Shown: positions 38,267-49,965, numbered from the stretch's first letter. The stretch: 64,000 nucleotides of DNA from Thalassoglobus sp. JC818 (GCF_040717535.1 NZ_JBFEFI010000002.1:853032-917031); one strand, 5' to 3'. Notes: generated by a model from the letters alone, not told the origin. Numbers and translations are program-made.

Positions 38267-38614
38267 ATTCAGATCCTGTCGTTCGGTGGATTCAAAATAC
38301 AAACTTGGTCTGCCCGCCACGGGCTTAGCATCAGAATGTCTTTGACGAATGTCAACCTTGTAATGAAGAAATCGATCTGAAGACTTTGTTGTTCTCTGGC
38401 AACGTGATCAACTCTCTCTAATCGGAATGCCTCGCTTTCTCCACTTTTCGCAATGCGAATTTCTTAACTGTCCGGCATCAATCTCTCCGCTTGCGCGGAT
38501 TCTGTGCTAGTTCTTAAAAAGTTTCTGTCCAAATCAGACCCTTTGTGGATCACCAGACGCATCGAGACAGGCGTTTCCAATGGTCCACACAGCACAGACT
38601 TCAACTGGGACGCA
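38267..38614. other. Divergent promoter region upstream of the giant hybrid kinase
   Basis: 348 bases between divergent genes. It includes a GTG at 38504, in frame with the kinase, without a visible ribosome binding site. No repeat or RNA structure stands out. Confidence 0.45.
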
Positions 38615-41600
38615 ATGTCAGCCACGTCTGCCGATCATCATTCAGACGGTGCCCGCGTCGGGAACATGAAGGAGATGCTCACAGAGTTGCCTGTGGTCAA
38701 CGGCAATTTCTGTGCATTGGAACTGCTCTACGAAATCGAAGGGAGTTCGGCACTCATCGGAATCGACACGCGCACGAACGCGCGCGTGTTCATGAGGTCG
38801 CTCAATCCACGTGATGTCTCCAAGACTGTGTTGCTTCAGATCGAACAGGAAGCCTCGATCTATGCTGGCGTGTCGCATCCGAATCTCATCCCAATTTTAT
38901 TTTGTGGATATGAGCACGGACGCTACTGGGTGATCCTTGAATTCGAGACTTCCCCCACGCTTCAGGAGTTACTCGAACAGGAAACTTATCACGGGGAGAT
39001 GTCTCTCCGTATCGTCAAAGAAGTGCTACGGGCCATTGAAGTCCTGCACGAGTCGAGTTTGCTGCATCGATCGATTCGGGCGGATCAGATTTTTCTCAGA
39101 GAGATTGGCAAGACACCACGGGTACTTCTGAACGGAATTGGAGCGCCCGATCCGGTCAAATTGCTGAGTCCCAGTGGCCTTTCCAACAGCGAGAAGCTGG
39201 CACTCGCTGAGTGTTTGTCACCCGAGCAGAGTGGGGTGATCAATGAACCACTCACCGAACTTTCAAACATCTATTCCGCTGGATGTTTGCTCTTTCAGTG
39301 CCTGACTGGTCGGCCACCGTTTCAGGGGAAGAACCTAAACGATCTGTTGCTTCGGCAGGCAACGCACTCTGTTCCGAAAGTTCGTGAGCTGGGAATCGTT
39401 GTTCCGCGGGCTATCGATGAGATTCTGGAGCGAACACTTTGCCGCGAACCGCACGGACGATACCAGTCAGTCAGTGCGTTGATCGCTGACATTGACGACG
39501 TGCTGGCTGCCATCGAACAGGGTGACGCCAACCCTGATGTCGTCATCGGAGCAAGAGATCGTCGAAAAACACTCGTTTCCCCAGCATTTGTTGCCAGACG
39601 AAACGAGATTGAAATACTCGACAATGCGATTGAGCATTGTCGGTCCGGCGATGGCAAGCTCGTTTTCATCGAAGGCGAATCGGGATACGGGAAGTCGCGT
39701 CTGATCTCGGAGTTCTCGTCTCGAGCTTCACAAAACGGGCTGACCATTTTCTCAGGACGCGCAACTTCGGATGGAAGTGCTCACTCGTTTCCCTTCTTCG
39801 ATTCGATCGCTGGCCAGATTGAACATCTCGGAGAACGGAGACCGGAATTTCTGAAGGAACTAAAAGAGCATCTGCAGGATCGCAGTTCGATCATCGGGAC
39901 AGCTGTTCCGAAAATGAAGTCGCTCCTCGAAGTGGAGAGTGCAAGTTCCTTTGACCCGGTCGCAATTGAAGAGTCTCAGACAATCAGCGCACTGGCGGCT
40001 TTGATCAGCTCTCTCGGCTCAAAAGAACGTCCAGCAGTGGTCATTCTGGATGACTGCCAGTGGGCCACCGATCTCGTCGTGGGTTTGATTCGGTATTGGA
40101 AACTCGTCGACCCCGCTCAGTCGCCGCTCGGCCGATATGTTCAACTCGTCATCTCATTCCGAACGGAAGAGGTGGCGGAAACTCACGCGATGCGTTTGTT
40201 GAATCCTGACGTTCATCTCAAGCTGGGGCCGCTGAGTCGTCACGACACTCAACGTCTCGTGGAATCGATGGCGGGACCGTTGCCCAATTCAGCAGTCGAG
40301 ACGCTGGTCCGGTTTTCGGATGGCGTTCCGTTCATGGCTGCCGCAGTGTTGCACGGCCTGGTCGAAACCAATTCGCTGATTCCAGGTGATGAAGGTTGGC
40401 AGGTTGACGAAGAAGCTCTCGCCAAGGTTCAATCGTCTACACATGCCGGCGAGTTTTTGTCGCAGAGACTTAATCTGCTGGATGAGAAGACTCGACAGCT
40501 CTTGTCAGTCGGAGCTGTGCTCGGAAGCCACTTCGAATTGTCGATGGCTATGGAGATCGCAGGGCTGACTCCCAGGCAAGCGTACGAAGCGATTCACGAT
40601 GCGCGAAAACGGCACTTGATGTGGTGTCAGTTCAGTAGTGGCGAATGCTCGTTTGTGCATGATCGTGTTCGAGAGACGCTGCTAGACAATCTTCCGCGCG
40701 AGGAGAAGAAACGTCATCACAAACGGGCAGCCGCACATTTGCAGACGGTCGCCCCCGATCGGACCGCCGAACTCGCATATCACTTCGACGCAGCTGGAGA
40801 CCACAGATCAGCACTTCGCTTTGCGAGAGAATCTGCGAAGTCCGCGAGAAAGTCTCATGCACTGGAACTCGCTGAGCAACAATTTTTAATTGCACAGCGA
40901 GGAGCACGGTACGAAAGTGCGGATGTTCGATTCGAGATTACGAAGGAACTCGGCGAAGTTTTAATGCTTCGCGGGAAGTACGACTCGGCTGAGAAAATTC
41001 TGAAGATCGCTGCGCGACTGGCGAGCGGTGCGGAGGCGGAAGCTGAAGTCCGCGAAAAACGTGGTGAACTTCGTCGGAAACGCGGAGACATGGAAGGAGC
41101 AATCCTCGAATTCGAATCTGCACTTCGCTTGCTCGGTCGAAAGATTCCCAACAGCAAACTCTCTTTGTTTCTGATGCTGGCCTTTGAGATCGTGATACAG
41201 ATTCTGCATACGATGTTGCCAGCTTCACTATATCGCGGACGACGTCCACCGAATCCCCGGGAAGCCCTCGTCCTCCGGCTTTATAGTGGGTTGTCACATA
41301 CTTATTGGTATTGCCGAAGCCTGACGCTGGCGATGTGGACGCACCTTCGAGGAATGAATCTCGGCGAACGTTATCAACCAAGCCTCGAGTTGGCACAGGC
41401 GTATTCAGACCATGCTCCCGCAATGATGCTCACGGGATATTATCCGCGAAGCATTCGATATGTTGAGAGGTCGTTTCAGATTCGGACGAGCCTCGGAGAC
41501 TTGTGGGGACAGGGACAGTCGCTGCACTATCATGGAGTGGTTCATTATGCCGCGTCACGGTATCGCGAATGTATTGAGAAATGTCAGAAGGCGATCCAGA

Positions 41601-44581
41601 TTCTGGAACGAACAGGTGATTTCTGGCAAGTTCACATTGCCAGATATCAAATCGCTGCCTCTCAGCTTCGATTAGGGGAATACGAAGCTGCGCTCGCAAC
41701 TTCAAGGTTAAATTATCATTCCGGAATTACACTCGGAGATGAACAAGCTTCGGGGATTATTCTAGACGTTTGGGCACGAGTTGCGTCACATTTAATCCCG
41801 GAACATACGCTGCAAGAAGAGATTAATCGTCCTCGATCTGATGTGCAGGGGCGTACACAGGTTTTAATTGCACACGCCGTCAAATTGTTAAACGATCAAC
41901 AACCGCAGCAGGCAGAAGAGTTACTCCGGTCAGCAGTACAGATCGTTGAAACGGCCGGTGTTCGGAATCCGTATACCGTTCCGGTTTATGCGTGGTTGGG
42001 GACTGCTTGTCGAATCAATGCAGAAATGGAAACGTCACTCTCTCCATTTCAGCGCCGAAAATATCTCAAGGAGGCTCATCGTTGGGTTCGTAAAGGGTTG
42101 AGGCAGCGATGGAGGTTCCGCAATGATCTTCCGCATCTATATCGCGAACTGGGACTGTTGGCGACTATGCAAGGACGCGCCAGAGTTGCGAAACGTGCGT
42201 TTCAAAAGAGTTTAAATGTTGCACAGGCGCAACAAGCTCGAACTGAGTACGCGACGACGTTGGCGGTCTGGTCGCGGATTGCTCGTGAATGGGGATTTTC
42301 GATCGAGGACTTTGTGCCGGATCAATCACCACAATCTTATTCTGCGTTGCAGCCGAATTCGTTTCATCGAGGGACGATCCGGCAACGGGCATCGACGACG
42401 CTATCTCTGGTGGACAGATTCGAAACCCTGTTGCAGTCAGGGCGTGTGATCATCTCTGCGCTGTCAAAAGAGGCGATCATCAGAGAGGCTCGAACAGCAT
42501 CGTGCCGACTTCTACGGACGGAGTCAGCCCGGTTGGTGTTGTTTGATGAGAATCAGCAGATCTCAAGCGAAGAAGAAGACATCACCGCCGATTGTCGAAA
42601 GCTGATCGAAATCGCGGTTCGAAAGAAGGAAGTCGTCTGTCGACAGCCGGACTTCGAACATCGAGTCGCAGAGACGGATTTCTCTGCACTGTGTGTTCCG
42701 ATCCAGGTTCGTGGATTCACGGTTGCATGTCTCTATGCAACCCATCGCGGGAGTGAAGTGTTTTTTGGAGCCGATGAAGAACGAATCGCAGAATTCATCG
42801 CCACACTCGTCGGTGCGGCGTTCGAGAACGCCGAAGGCTTCGAACAACTGGAACAATTGAATGCGACGCTGGAGCATCGCGTGGCTGAGCGTACCCAGAC
42901 GGTTCAAGAGCGTGCTCGACAGCTTGCGAAGTCGAACCTCGAACTCGAGCGGGTGGCGACGAAGTTGCGATTGGCGCAAGGGGAGCTTGTCGCTTCGAAA
43001 ATGGCTGCTGAAGAAGCCAACAAAGCGAAGAGTCGATTCTTGGCAGCGATGAGCCACGAGATTCGAACTCCGATGAATGGCATCATTGGAATGAGCGAGC
43101 TGGCACTCTCCACAGATTTGGACAGCCGTCAGCGAACCTATCTTGGAACGGTCCATAAATCAGCCAATTCCCTGTTGGCCATTCTGAACGACATTCTGGA
43201 CTTCTCAAAAATCGAGTCCGGGAAAATGGATGTCGAATCGATTCCGTTCGACTTGCACGAATCGATTGCCGATGCGGTTCGCCTGTTCGCCGGGGCAGCG
43301 ACTCGGAAGGGGCTGGATATCTCCTGTCTCGCTTTGGAGGGAGTGCCTGTAAGAGTCATGGGAGATGCGAATCGCTTGAACCAGATTCTCGTCAACTTGA
43401 TCGGAAACGCACTGAAGTTCACAACCTCTGGTGAAGTTCGAGTGACCGCCGAACGCGCGGAAGATGCAGCAGGAACCGCCCGTGTTCGCTTCTGCGTAGC
43501 GGATACTGGAATCGGAATTCCAGAAGAGACACGCGATCGAATTTTCTGTGCGTTCGATCAGGGACAGGCGTCGGTTACGCGACGATTTGGAGGAACAGGC
43601 TTGGGGTTGGCCATTTCATCACAGCTGATTTCGCTCATGGGCGGGAAGATCTGGGTCGAAAGTGAAGAGGGTAGCGGAAGCCAGTTCTACTTTGAAATTC
43701 CGTTCGAAATGACCGGTGCGGAAGGCTCGCGTTTTGTTGATGGAGACGAACATCTCTCAGTGTTCTATTTCAATCGAGATCGAGAGTTCGTGGGCGAAGT
43801 TGCTGCGATCTTTGAAGCTCACGATTTGTCGGTCTCCGTTTGTTCGGATGCCGAAGAAGCACGACTGCTTCTCGCGGGACCGGAGTCCGCTTTTGATCGC
43901 ATCATCTTTGACTTAATGCTCAATTCGGATCACGAATTTGAGCTGTTGGAAGATGGAATTCGGTCAAGCGTGCTGGACTCCGATCGACTTCTTGTCCTGC
44001 TGCCGGCGGGTGCTGTCGATGCTGCCAATCGCCTTGAAGAGTTGGGTGTCACTCAAGTGATTGAGAAACCGGTCACTGAAACAGTGCTCGTGAACATGCT
44101 GCGGCAGTCCTTCATCAAGTCAGATTCCGAACACGAAGAGTTCTGTGAAAGTCCGAATACTCCCCCCCAAGAAACAGTTCTGCGAATTCTGGTCACCGAC
44201 GATAGCGACGTGAATCGCGACGTCGCGGAAGGGTTGTTAGAACTCTTCGGACACGAAGTTGTCACCGCCGCCAGCGGCCACGAAGCATTGGAGCAAATGG
44301 GGAATGGCGATTTCGATTTGGTATTGATGGATGTCGAAATGCCCGACATGGACGGGTTGACCGCCACGCGGCTTCAACGCGAATTGGAATCGAACAGCGG
44401 AAAACGAATCCCGATTCTCGCGATGACCGCCCACGTGATTGAGTCCGTCAAATCACAGTGCCTCGAAGCGGGGATGGATGGATTCATTTCCAAACCCCTG
44501 CAGCCTGATGAGATTCGACAGGTTTTGGCCACCTTCCTCGAAGCTGGCCATGCAGGCGGAAGCCGAGCCTTCAAACTTTAG
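38615..44581 (+). CDS. Giant hybrid sensor kinase with N-terminal pseudokinase and AAA domain
   Basis: 1,988 residues from the ATG at 38615 (GGGA upstream; GTG at 38504 would add 37). Domains in order: Ser/Thr kinase-like fold (about 30-300); AAA/STAND ATPase with Walker [11 protein letters not shown] (about 353) and Walker [11 protein letters not shown] (about 476); helical TPR-like region (about 690-1240); GAF (about 1260-1415); coiled coil; HisKA with [10 protein letters not shown] (His about 1480); HATPase_c with [16 protein letters not shown] and [10 protein letters not shown]; degenerate receiver (about 1712-1832); and receiver with DDSD and LVLMDVEM (Asp about 1905). The layout matches the trifunctional kinase/ATPase/histidine kinase family, but the kinase core has HRS for HRD, Q for the loop Asn and NGIG for DFG, so it should not phosphorylate. 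TAG stop lies within repeat copy D. Confidence 0.93.
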   Translation: MSATSADHHSDGARVGNMKEMLTELPVVNGNFCALELLYEIEGSSALIGIDTRTNARVFMRSLNPRDVSKTVLLQIEQEASIYAGVSHPNLIPILFCGYEHGRYWVILEFETSPTLQELLEQETYHGEMSLRIVKEVLRAIEVLHESSLLHRSIRADQIFLREIGKTPRVLLNGIGAPDPVKLLSPSGLSNSEKLALAECLSPEQSGVINEPLTELSNIYSAGCLLFQCLTGRPPFQGKNLNDLLLRQATHSVPKVRELGIVVPRAIDEILERTLCREPHGRYQSVSALIADIDDVLAAIEQGDANPDVVIGARDRRKTLVSPAFVARRNEIEILDNAIEHCRSGDGKLVFIEGESGYGKSRLISEFSSRASQNGLTIFSGRATSDGSAHSFPFFDSIAGQIEHLGERRPEFLKELKEHLQDRSSIIGTAVPKMKSLLEVESASSFDPVAIEESQTISALAALISSLGSKERPAVVILDDCQWATDLVVGLIRYWKLVDPAQSPLGRYVQLVISFRTEEVAETHAMRLLNPDVHLKLGPLSRHDTQRLVESMAGPLPNSAVETLVRFSDGVPFMAAAVLHGLVETNSLIPGDEGWQVDEEALAKVQSSTHAGEFLSQRLNLLDEKTRQLLSVGAVLGSHFELSMAMEIAGLTPRQAYEAIHDARKRHLMWCQFSSGECSFVHDRVRETLLDNLPREEKKRHHKRAAAHLQTVAPDRTAELAYHFDAAGDHRSALRFARESAKSARKSHALELAEQQFLIAQRGARYESADVRFEITKELGEVLMLRGKYDSAEKILKIAARLASGAEAEAEVREKRGELRRKRGDMEGAILEFESALRLLGRKIPNSKLSLFLMLAFEIVIQILHTMLPASLYRGRRPPNPREALVLRLYSGLSHTYWYCRSLTLAMWTHLRGMNLGERYQPSLELAQAYSDHAPAMMLTGYYPRSIRYVERSFQIRTSLGDLWGQGQSLHYHGVVHYAASRYRECIEKCQKAIQILERTGDFWQVHIARYQIAASQLRLGEYEAALATSRLNYHSGITLGDEQASGIILDVWARVASHLIPEHTLQEEINRPRSDVQGRTQVLIAHAVKLLNDQQPQQAEELLRSAVQIVETAGVRNPYTVPVYAWLGTACRINAEMETSLSPFQRRKYLKEAHRWVRKGLRQRWRFRNDLPHLYRELGLLATMQGRARVAKRAFQKSLNVAQAQQARTEYATTLAVWSRIAREWGFSIEDFVPDQSPQSYSALQPNSFHRGTIRQRASTTLSLVDRFETLLQSGRVIISALSKEAIIREARTASCRLLRTESARLVLFDENQQISSEEEDITADCRKLIEIAVRKKEVVCRQPDFEHRVAETDFSALCVPIQVRGFTVACLYATHRGSEVFFGADEERIAEFIATLVGAAFENAEGFEQLEQLNATLEHRVAERTQTVQERARQLAKSNLELERVATKLRLAQGELVASKMAAEEANKAKSRFLAAMSHEIRTPMNGIIGMSELALSTDLDSRQRTYLGTVHKSANSLLAILNDILDFSKIESGKMDVESIPFDLHESIADAVRLFAGAATRKGLDISCLALEGVPVRVMGDANRLNQILVNLIGNALKFTTSGEVRVTAERAEDAAGTARVRFCVADTGIGIPEETRDRIFCAFDQGQASVTRRFGGTGLGLAISSQLISLMGGKIWVESEEGSGSQFYFEIPFEMTGAEGSRFVDGDEHLSVFYFNRDREFVGEVAAIFEAHDLSVSVCSDAEEARLLLAGPESAFDRIIFDLMLNSDHEFELLEDGIRSSVLDSDRLLVLLPAGAVDAANRLEELGVTQVIEKPVTETVLVNMLRQSFIKSDSEHEEFCESPNTPPQETVLRILVTDDSDVNRDVAEGLLELFGHEVVTAASGHEALEQMGNGDFDLVLMDVEMPDMDGLTATRLQRELESNSGKRIPILAMTAHVIESVKSQCLEAGMDGFISKPLQPDEIRQVLATFLEAGHAGGSRAFKL

Positions 44582-44619
44582 AGCGAGCGTTAATAAGCTG
44601 AGTTTGCTCGAGCGAGTCA
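44579..44619 (+). repeat. Dispersed repeat copy D (short), starting at the kinase stop codon
   Basis: Begins TAGAGCGAGCG and then AGCTGAGTTTGCTCGAGCGAG, matching the two ends of copy C but lacking about 45 central bases. The TAG is the stop codon of the giant kinase, as in copies A and C with their genes. Confidence 0.55.
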
Positions 44620-44891
44620 GTGCAAACCAAATTTGAAGCTGTTCGATTTTTGGTCAAAGCTCCATGACGAGAAGCTGTTCGGAAAGCGAGAGGGTGCACT
44701 CACGCTCGATGCGGTTGGACGTGAATGCGCGGAACGGTTCGCTGGCCTGACGAATGTTGAACTCGTCGGGTTAAGATTGTTCAGGCGAGCTGAAGTGGTC
44801 TACAACAATGGTTTCGAGCTTACCTGAACTAGTGGCTCGACTCAAACAGCGTATCGGGGATGAGTTCGATTTTCGCGATGAGAATTCAGCT
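44582..44891. other. Intergenic region after the giant kinase
   Basis: 310 bases between convergent genes, starting with repeat copy D. A 64-codon frame at 44633-44827 has no recognisable feature and is not called. Confidence 0.5.
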
Positions 44892-45887
44892 CTAAAACTC
44901 TTCGCCGATCGCTTCGTGTCCGTTGCGTGTGCAGAGTGCGAAGAACGTCAGGTCATCGATGTTCTTGGCGAGCGATCGAGTTGACCCGTCTGCGAGCCCC
45001 ATCATGACCAGATCTCCGTGGTAGCTTCCGAATCCGAAGAAGTGAACATTGCCTGTGAGGCCGCAGTTCTGAGCTTCAGGTGGAGTTCCTTCCCAGTAAG
45101 TGTCGAATCGGCCTTCGGGAAGATCGTCTCGTCCCCGAGCACAGCAGGAGTAAGTGTCTCCCCAGAAACCACCGAAGAGGGACTCTCCGAAGAGGATCGT
45201 GTTCGACATTCCGTCGGTGATGTCCGAGTCGTCGATACCGCTGTTGCGGAAGAAGATTCCGTTCTCAACTGGGCCATCTGGATTATTGAGGTATCCCATT
45301 GATCCGCGGTAGCTTGAGTAACCGAGGTTTCCCGGACGCTTGTCCGGATAAGTTGCGCTCGGACAGACGTAGGTTGGAATGGCGGCCTGAATGTATTCCC
45401 AGTTACTGTTCAGAGGCAGACCGGGATCGTTCGCAGTTTTGTCGAGGCGGAAGTCGATATCGAGGGTCGTTTGTTCGATGAAGTCGAGCAGGAACGCATG
45501 AACTCCCCAGTATCGTCCCATCGTCCAATCCTGGATTGTAATGGGAGTCTGGTTGCCTTTAGGAATCACCAGCGGAGATGTGAAGTAGCTGGAAATGTCG
45601 ATGTCACAGTAGGTCTGGACATCCGGGTCATCTTCACTCGGCTCTGGTTCGACCCATCCGGAAGGAAACGTTCTATGCGCGTCGAGGTAGTTGTGCGATG
45701 CCAAGCCGATTTGCTTGAGGTTATTGAGGCAGGACGTTCGACGTGCTGACTCGCGAGCTCGCTGGACAGCTGGCATTAACAGCGAGACCAGAATTCCAAT
45801 AATCGCGATCACAACCAGCAGTTCCACCAGAGTGAATCCCTGTCGTTCAACTCTGTGAGCAGCTTGGGAACGTTGTCGGTGCAGCAT
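44892..45887 (-). CDS. DUF1559 pseudopilin-like secreted protein
   Basis: 331 residues. A prepilin-type N-terminus: basic leader, then RQGFTLVELLVVIAIIGILVSLLMPAVQRARESARR, with cleavage expected before the Phe and a glutamate at position +5. This is followed by the DUF1559 signature CLNNLKQIGLASHNYLDAHRTFPSGW, and near the end an H-x-DG type block (GSYHGDLVMMGLADGSTR). This family is massively expanded in planctomycetes. CAGGAG lies seven bases before the ATG. Function unknown; likely exported by a type II/IV pilus-like system. Confidence 0.95.
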   Translation of the reverse strand: MLHRQRSQAAHRVERQGFTLVELLVVIAIIGILVSLLMPAVQRARESARRTSCLNNLKQIGLASHNYLDAHRTFPSGWVEPEPSEDDPDVQTYCDIDISSYFTSPLVIPKGNQTPITIQDWTMGRYWGVHAFLLDFIEQTTLDIDFRLDKTANDPGLPLNSNWEYIQAAIPTYVCPSATYPDKRPGNLGYSSYRGSMGYLNNPDGPVENGIFFRNSGIDDSDITDGMSNTILFGESLFGGFWGDTYSCCARGRDDLPEGRFDTYWEGTPPEAQNCGLTGNVHFFGFGSYHGDLVMMGLADGSTRSLAKNIDDLTFFALCTRNGHEAIGEEF

Positions 45888-46278
45888 CTGTCAACTCCTG
45901 GCGGCCTGTTTCATGTTGTACAACGAGGCTGGCAACTGGAAAATGATCTCAATCGACGGGGTGAGAAGAAGCCCTTGCCGATGTACTCCTACAAATGTTT
46001 ACCATTATATTAACTGCCGATCCAGACCGAATCAAATTTCTCCTCTGTGTCAGGAGGAAATCTGGAGCGATTCGCGCAGATCATGAGGTTGAAAACGCGA
46101 TTTTCTCCGACATTCGTCAGAAATTCCCGCAAAAAGCGGGAAAGAGCCGCAAATCCGAGGCTGGTCGTTGAGTCCTGTAATTGAGCACCGAGGACTCCGA
46201 TTGACTGTTGCGCCGTTCTTTTTTGAACTTCTCGCTGTCAATTCTCTGTAAGTGATTTCCAGATTTCAGGTTGTAACT
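45888..46278. other. Intergenic region between DUF1559 gene and hemB
   Basis: 391 bases, promoter side of the DUF1559 gene and 3' side of hemB. It contains the hairpin at 46124-46142 and no gene. Confidence 0.55.
46124..46142 (-). terminator. Probable hemB terminator
   Basis: 7-base arms TTCCCGC/GCGGGAA around a 5-base loop. In the minus direction the hairpin is followed by TTTCTG. It lies 136 bases past the hemB stop. Confidence 0.5.
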
Positions 46279-47265
46279 CTACTCGTCGAGCCAGCGGGAG
46301 GCGTCTTTGGCGAAGTAGGTGATGATCATGTCGGCTCCCGCTCGCTTAATGCTTGTGAGGATTTCGAGAGCGACTTGCCGTTCGTCAATCCATCCCTGAG
46401 CAGCGGCAGCTTTGACCATCGAGAACTCTCCGCTCACGTTGTAAGCCGCGAGTGGGATCTCTGCGTGAGCTTCTTTGACTCGCGTGATGATGTCGAGATA
46501 GCTGAGTGCCGGCTTGACCATCAGAATATCGGCCCCTTCTTCGACATCGAGATCGACCTCACGGATCGCTTCGCGGCCGTTGGCGGGGTCCATCTGGTAG
46601 CTGGCACGATTTCCGAACTGGGGCGCACTCTCGGCAGCATCACGAAACGGGCCGTAGAACGCCGACTGGTATTTCGCAGCGTAACTCATGATCGGGATGT
46701 GTTCGAAATGGTTATCGTCGAGTCCCATACGGATCGTTTCGATCATCCCATCCATCATTCCACTCGGAGCGACGAGATCCGCGCCTGATTCAGCGTGGCT
46801 GACAGCTTCCTGAGCGAGCAAACGAAGAGTGGCATCGTTATCGACGTCGACCAGTCCTGTTTTGTCATTCACGATCCCGCAGTGCCCATGGTCGGTGAAC
46901 TCACAAAAGCAGACGTCTGTCATCACCAGCAGATTGTCCGTCACAGCTTTAATGGCCCGCACAGCTTGCTGAACGATTCCATCATCAGAGACAGCATCTG
47001 ATCCGGTGGCGTCTTTGTGTTCAGGAATCCCAAACAGAATGACGGCGGGAATTCCCAGCTCTTCGATTTCCTTGATTTCCTGTGCCAGCAGATCAACAGA
47101 CAACTGAAAGTGACCGGGCATTGAGGCAATCGGAATCTTCTGATTCTCACCATGCCGGACAAACAGCGGGAGGATGAAGTCATCGGGCGTCAGCAGAGTT
47201 TCTCGGACAAGATCTCGCAGACGAGGGTGACGACGTAAGCGGCGCGGACGGACGTTTGGAAACAT
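46279..47265 (-). CDS. hemB: Delta-aminolevulinic acid dehydratase (porphobilinogen synthase)
   Basis: 328 residues, normal length. Condenses two 5-aminolevulinate molecules to porphobilinogen in heme synthesis. The zinc-binding cysteine segment [14 protein letters not shown] (about residue 118) marks the zinc-dependent class. The two active-site lysines lie in [19 protein letters not shown] and [13 protein letters not shown]. The N-terminal [18 protein letters not shown] block is the usual start. It lies 39 bases downstream of the TPR gene on the same strand, so it may be co-transcribed with it. Confidence 0.97.
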   Translation of the reverse strand: MFPNVRPRRLRRHPRLRDLVRETLLTPDDFILPLFVRHGENQKIPIASMPGHFQLSVDLLAQEIKEIEELGIPAVILFGIPEHKDATGSDAVSDDGIVQQAVRAIKAVTDNLLVMTDVCFCEFTDHGHCGIVNDKTGLVDVDNDATLRLLAQEAVSHAESGADLVAPSGMMDGMIETIRMGLDDNHFEHIPIMSYAAKYQSAFYGPFRDAAESAPQFGNRASYQMDPANGREAIREVDLDVEEGADILMVKPALSYLDIITRVKEAHAEIPLAAYNVSGEFSMVKAAAAQGWIDERQVALEILTSIKRAGADMIITYFAKDASRWLDE

Positions 47266-47304
47266 AATTCAAGCGGTATCCAGAGAAGTAGTGGATTCAG
47301 AAAT

Positions 47305-49965
47305 TTACTCGTCGTCGATTTCGTCTTCAAGGAGATCGTCATCCATCTCCATCTCGTTCAGATCCGCTGTCGACCAGCGTGTTCCCTGCCAGACGATTCC
47401 GGGATGGTCGAGATATTCCTGTTCGTCGGTATCAATGTCGACAATCTCGGCGGGAAGATCGGAACACTTCGACTGGTACGTCAGAATTAGATTCACAGCT
47501 TGCTCTTCGTTCTCAGCGAGAACGCCCCAGTCCGTCTCGTAGTCGGTCCATTCCTGTTGACCGACGAGGCATGCATGCGAATCAGCCCATGTTTCACTCA
47601 ACGGTTGGTGTACGTGGGCTCGGAAGAGTTGGACGGTTTTCCGTTCTCCGGTGTTCATTCGAATCCGATCGAAATAGTCTTCGGGGATCAGGCCCGCGAC
47701 CAGCAATCGGTCTTCCAGTTGTTGTTTCTGCGGATACTCATCAGACGCTTCGCTGACTGTTTTCCACAGTTGATTCATCAGACGCGCTAAGCCATTCGCA
47801 GAGAGGTAATCGACTTCGGAAAGTTTCCGATCGAGAACACGTTCAAAGAGTGCGTTGACTTCGTCGTGTCTGGCGAGCGCGATGAGATTGCAGAGTCGAA
47901 TTAAATCGAGATGGAAATCGCCCGGCGGATCGTACTTCAATTCTTCATCGAGTTCGTTCAGGCTTTCTGCGTTCTTCCCCTGATGCAGCAGTGCGACGGC
48001 CCGATAGTAGTGTGTCCAGGTTTGTGCTTCACCGAGTTCCAGAAACCGGTCGAGGTACGTGAGCATGGAGTCAAATTGTTCGAGTTGAAGCGAAGTCATC
48101 GCTGCTTCCCAGGCAATCGACTGATCGTCTGCTCCCTCGCGTAAGCTCAGATCGAGGACTGCCAGGGCGTCACGAGGGCGATCGGAGTCTCGGTATTGGT
48201 CAGCGAGAGGAATCACGACGGACGCATCTTGTCGGTTCAATCGAAACGCGCGCGAGAAGCAGCGTTCCGACTCACCAGCGAATCCTTCTTCTGCATAGAA
48301 CCGGCCAGCTCGGGCGTAGTTTTGAGCATCGTTGAGGTCGAGTTTCGTGGACAACTCAAACCAATCCATGAGCTGATCAAGCAGAATGTCATTGAAGTTT
48401 GTCGGGTCTGCTGTTCGGAAGTAATGTCCGAGTGTCGCAACCACGCTGAGTGTTTTGGCGTGATCCGGAAATTCATCCAGAATCTCAAGAGCCCACTGCC
48501 AGACTCGGCGTGCCTGGTCCGGCCCCTGAACCAGAAACTGACTGAGGTGAACCAGATAGGCTGCGTCCATCGGTGCGGAAATCTCACTCGGCGTGTGGGC
48601 CAGAAACTCCTCAAGAAGTTGCTCGCGTTCTTCGATGTTGTCGGTGTCACGCAGACGTAACATTGCATTCGCAATGAACTCGCTAAGTGGTGTTTCAGCT
48701 TCTTCAGATGCGGAGTTCGAATCAGTAGAAGAATCAATTTCAGCGGGTGTTTGATTCTCCAGTCGGTCATCGGTTTGAACGGATTGCGATTCGTCCTCAG
48801 ACTTCACAATAGAACCGACAGTCCGAAATCGTTCATGATCACTATCCAGCCACAAGCTGGCTGTCGGGTTCTTGGAATCGGGATGATCAAAGAGCTCCGC
48901 CATTCGGCTGACCGTGAGGTAATCCTGAGCCTCATGCGCCTTGGCTTCCAGCCCTTTTGATAGTGCGCTCGCCCGTTTCAGGTTCTGGGAAATGAGATAC
49001 GCGGAAATGAGTCGCAAACGAACTTCGAACCAATCTTTGAGGCAGTTTTGTTCGGAGAGTTTCCGATCCCAACCGGTCAAGATTTCGATTGCTCGTGTGT
49101 GATTGCCTTCGGTCAGGGCTTGCAGGGAATCGCCCAAGGCGAGTTGCAGTTCAAAGAACGGCCACTCTCCCGCTGCGGGAATTTCGTCGCTGGATTCTGC
49201 TCGAAGTCGTCGTGACTGACCTGCGAGAAGGAGTGCTTCATCCCGAGTGGCCTGCACCAGAAGTTTGGAGCGACGTTTGAGGTAAACGTCTTCTTCACCG
49301 GTCAATTCGAGTGCCAGCTTCAGCTCTTCCAGAGCGCGTTCCACTCGGCCTTCGAGCAACAGGACTTTGGCTAACTTGTGATGGCCAGACCAGCGACGGT
49401 CTTTGTTGTCGTTCGAGTCTTTTCGGTAGTCCAGAAGAGACTGACATTGATGCCTGACCATCGCGAAATCTTCAGAAGCCAAGTAGACGTCTGAAGCATA
49501 CTCCCGGAAGCACTTGACGCACTCCATCTTACCCGTTTGACGGCAGATCTGGATTCCCTCGCTGATGCACTCATGCATCCCGGGAGAGTTGTATCCCGAC
49601 ATCATTCCCGTGGCTTCTGCGAGGTTGTCGTACGCACAACTCGACATCCAGGAGCAAACCCAGTTGTAATGTCCTTGATCAAGAGACGGCTCGATTCGTC
49701 GGGCTGCCTCTTCATCTTCAAGCAGAAGCACCAGTTCGACAGACACATCACGAGTTGCCTGGGGATCTAAAAGCCCGTGACCAAACCGCATTTGATCGAA
49801 CAACCCGCGCATGTAATGAATGGCGAGTTGGTGTGTCTTCGCCAGGCGAGTTGTCTCTTTGGCGATTCTCATCGCCGTGCGGATTTGACAGTTCTGAAAG
49901 TGTTCTTCAGACTTCTCGTCCTGTGATTCGATCTGTTTGACAATGTCGTCGATTTCGTCGGTCAT
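47305..49965 (-). CDS. Large TPR-repeat protein
   Basis: 886 residues, soluble, acidic, no signal peptide. Many helix pairs with TPR spacing (for example NYARAGRFYAEEGFAGESERCFSRAF and YYRAVALLHQGKNAESLNELDEEL at about 600-720). The middle (about 400-440) is a low-complexity S/E/T linker, and the end is a run of Asp/Glu (DDDLLEDEIDDE). No enzyme domain is seen. Probably a protein-protein scaffold. It is the upstream gene of a possible two-gene operon with hemB, with no obvious functional link. Confidence 0.85.
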   Translation of the reverse strand: MTDEIDDIVKQIESQDEKSEEHFQNCQIRTAMRIAKETTRLAKTHQLAIHYMRGLFDQMRFGHGLLDPQATRDVSVELVLLLEDEEAARRIEPSLDQGHYNWVCSWMSSCAYDNLAEATGMMSGYNSPGMHECISEGIQICRQTGKMECVKCFREYASDVYLASEDFAMVRHQCQSLLDYRKDSNDNKDRRWSGHHKLAKVLLLEGRVERALEELKLALELTGEEDVYLKRRSKLLVQATRDEALLLAGQSRRLRAESSDEIPAAGEWPFFELQLALGDSLQALTEGNHTRAIEILTGWDRKLSEQNCLKDWFEVRLRLISAYLISQNLKRASALSKGLEAKAHEAQDYLTVSRMAELFDHPDSKNPTASLWLDSDHERFRTVGSIVKSEDESQSVQTDDRLENQTPAEIDSSTDSNSASEEAETPLSEFIANAMLRLRDTDNIEEREQLLEEFLAHTPSEISAPMDAAYLVHLSQFLVQGPDQARRVWQWALEILDEFPDHAKTLSVVATLGHYFRTADPTNFNDILLDQLMDWFELSTKLDLNDAQNYARAGRFYAEEGFAGESERCFSRAFRLNRQDASVVIPLADQYRDSDRPRDALAVLDLSLREGADDQSIAWEAAMTSLQLEQFDSMLTYLDRFLELGEAQTWTHYYRAVALLHQGKNAESLNELDEELKYDPPGDFHLDLIRLCNLIALARHDEVNALFERVLDRKLSEVDYLSANGLARLMNQLWKTVSEASDEYPQKQQLEDRLLVAGLIPEDYFDRIRMNTGERKTVQLFRAHVHQPLSETWADSHACLVGQQEWTDYETDWGVLAENEEQAVNLILTYQSKCSDLPAEIVDIDTDEQEYLDHPGIVWQGTRWSTADLNEMEMDDDLLEDEIDDE

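Noticed and set aside
44633..44827. 64-codon frame downstream of the giant kinase
   Set aside because: No feature, no ribosome binding site; could be a remnant but cannot be supported.
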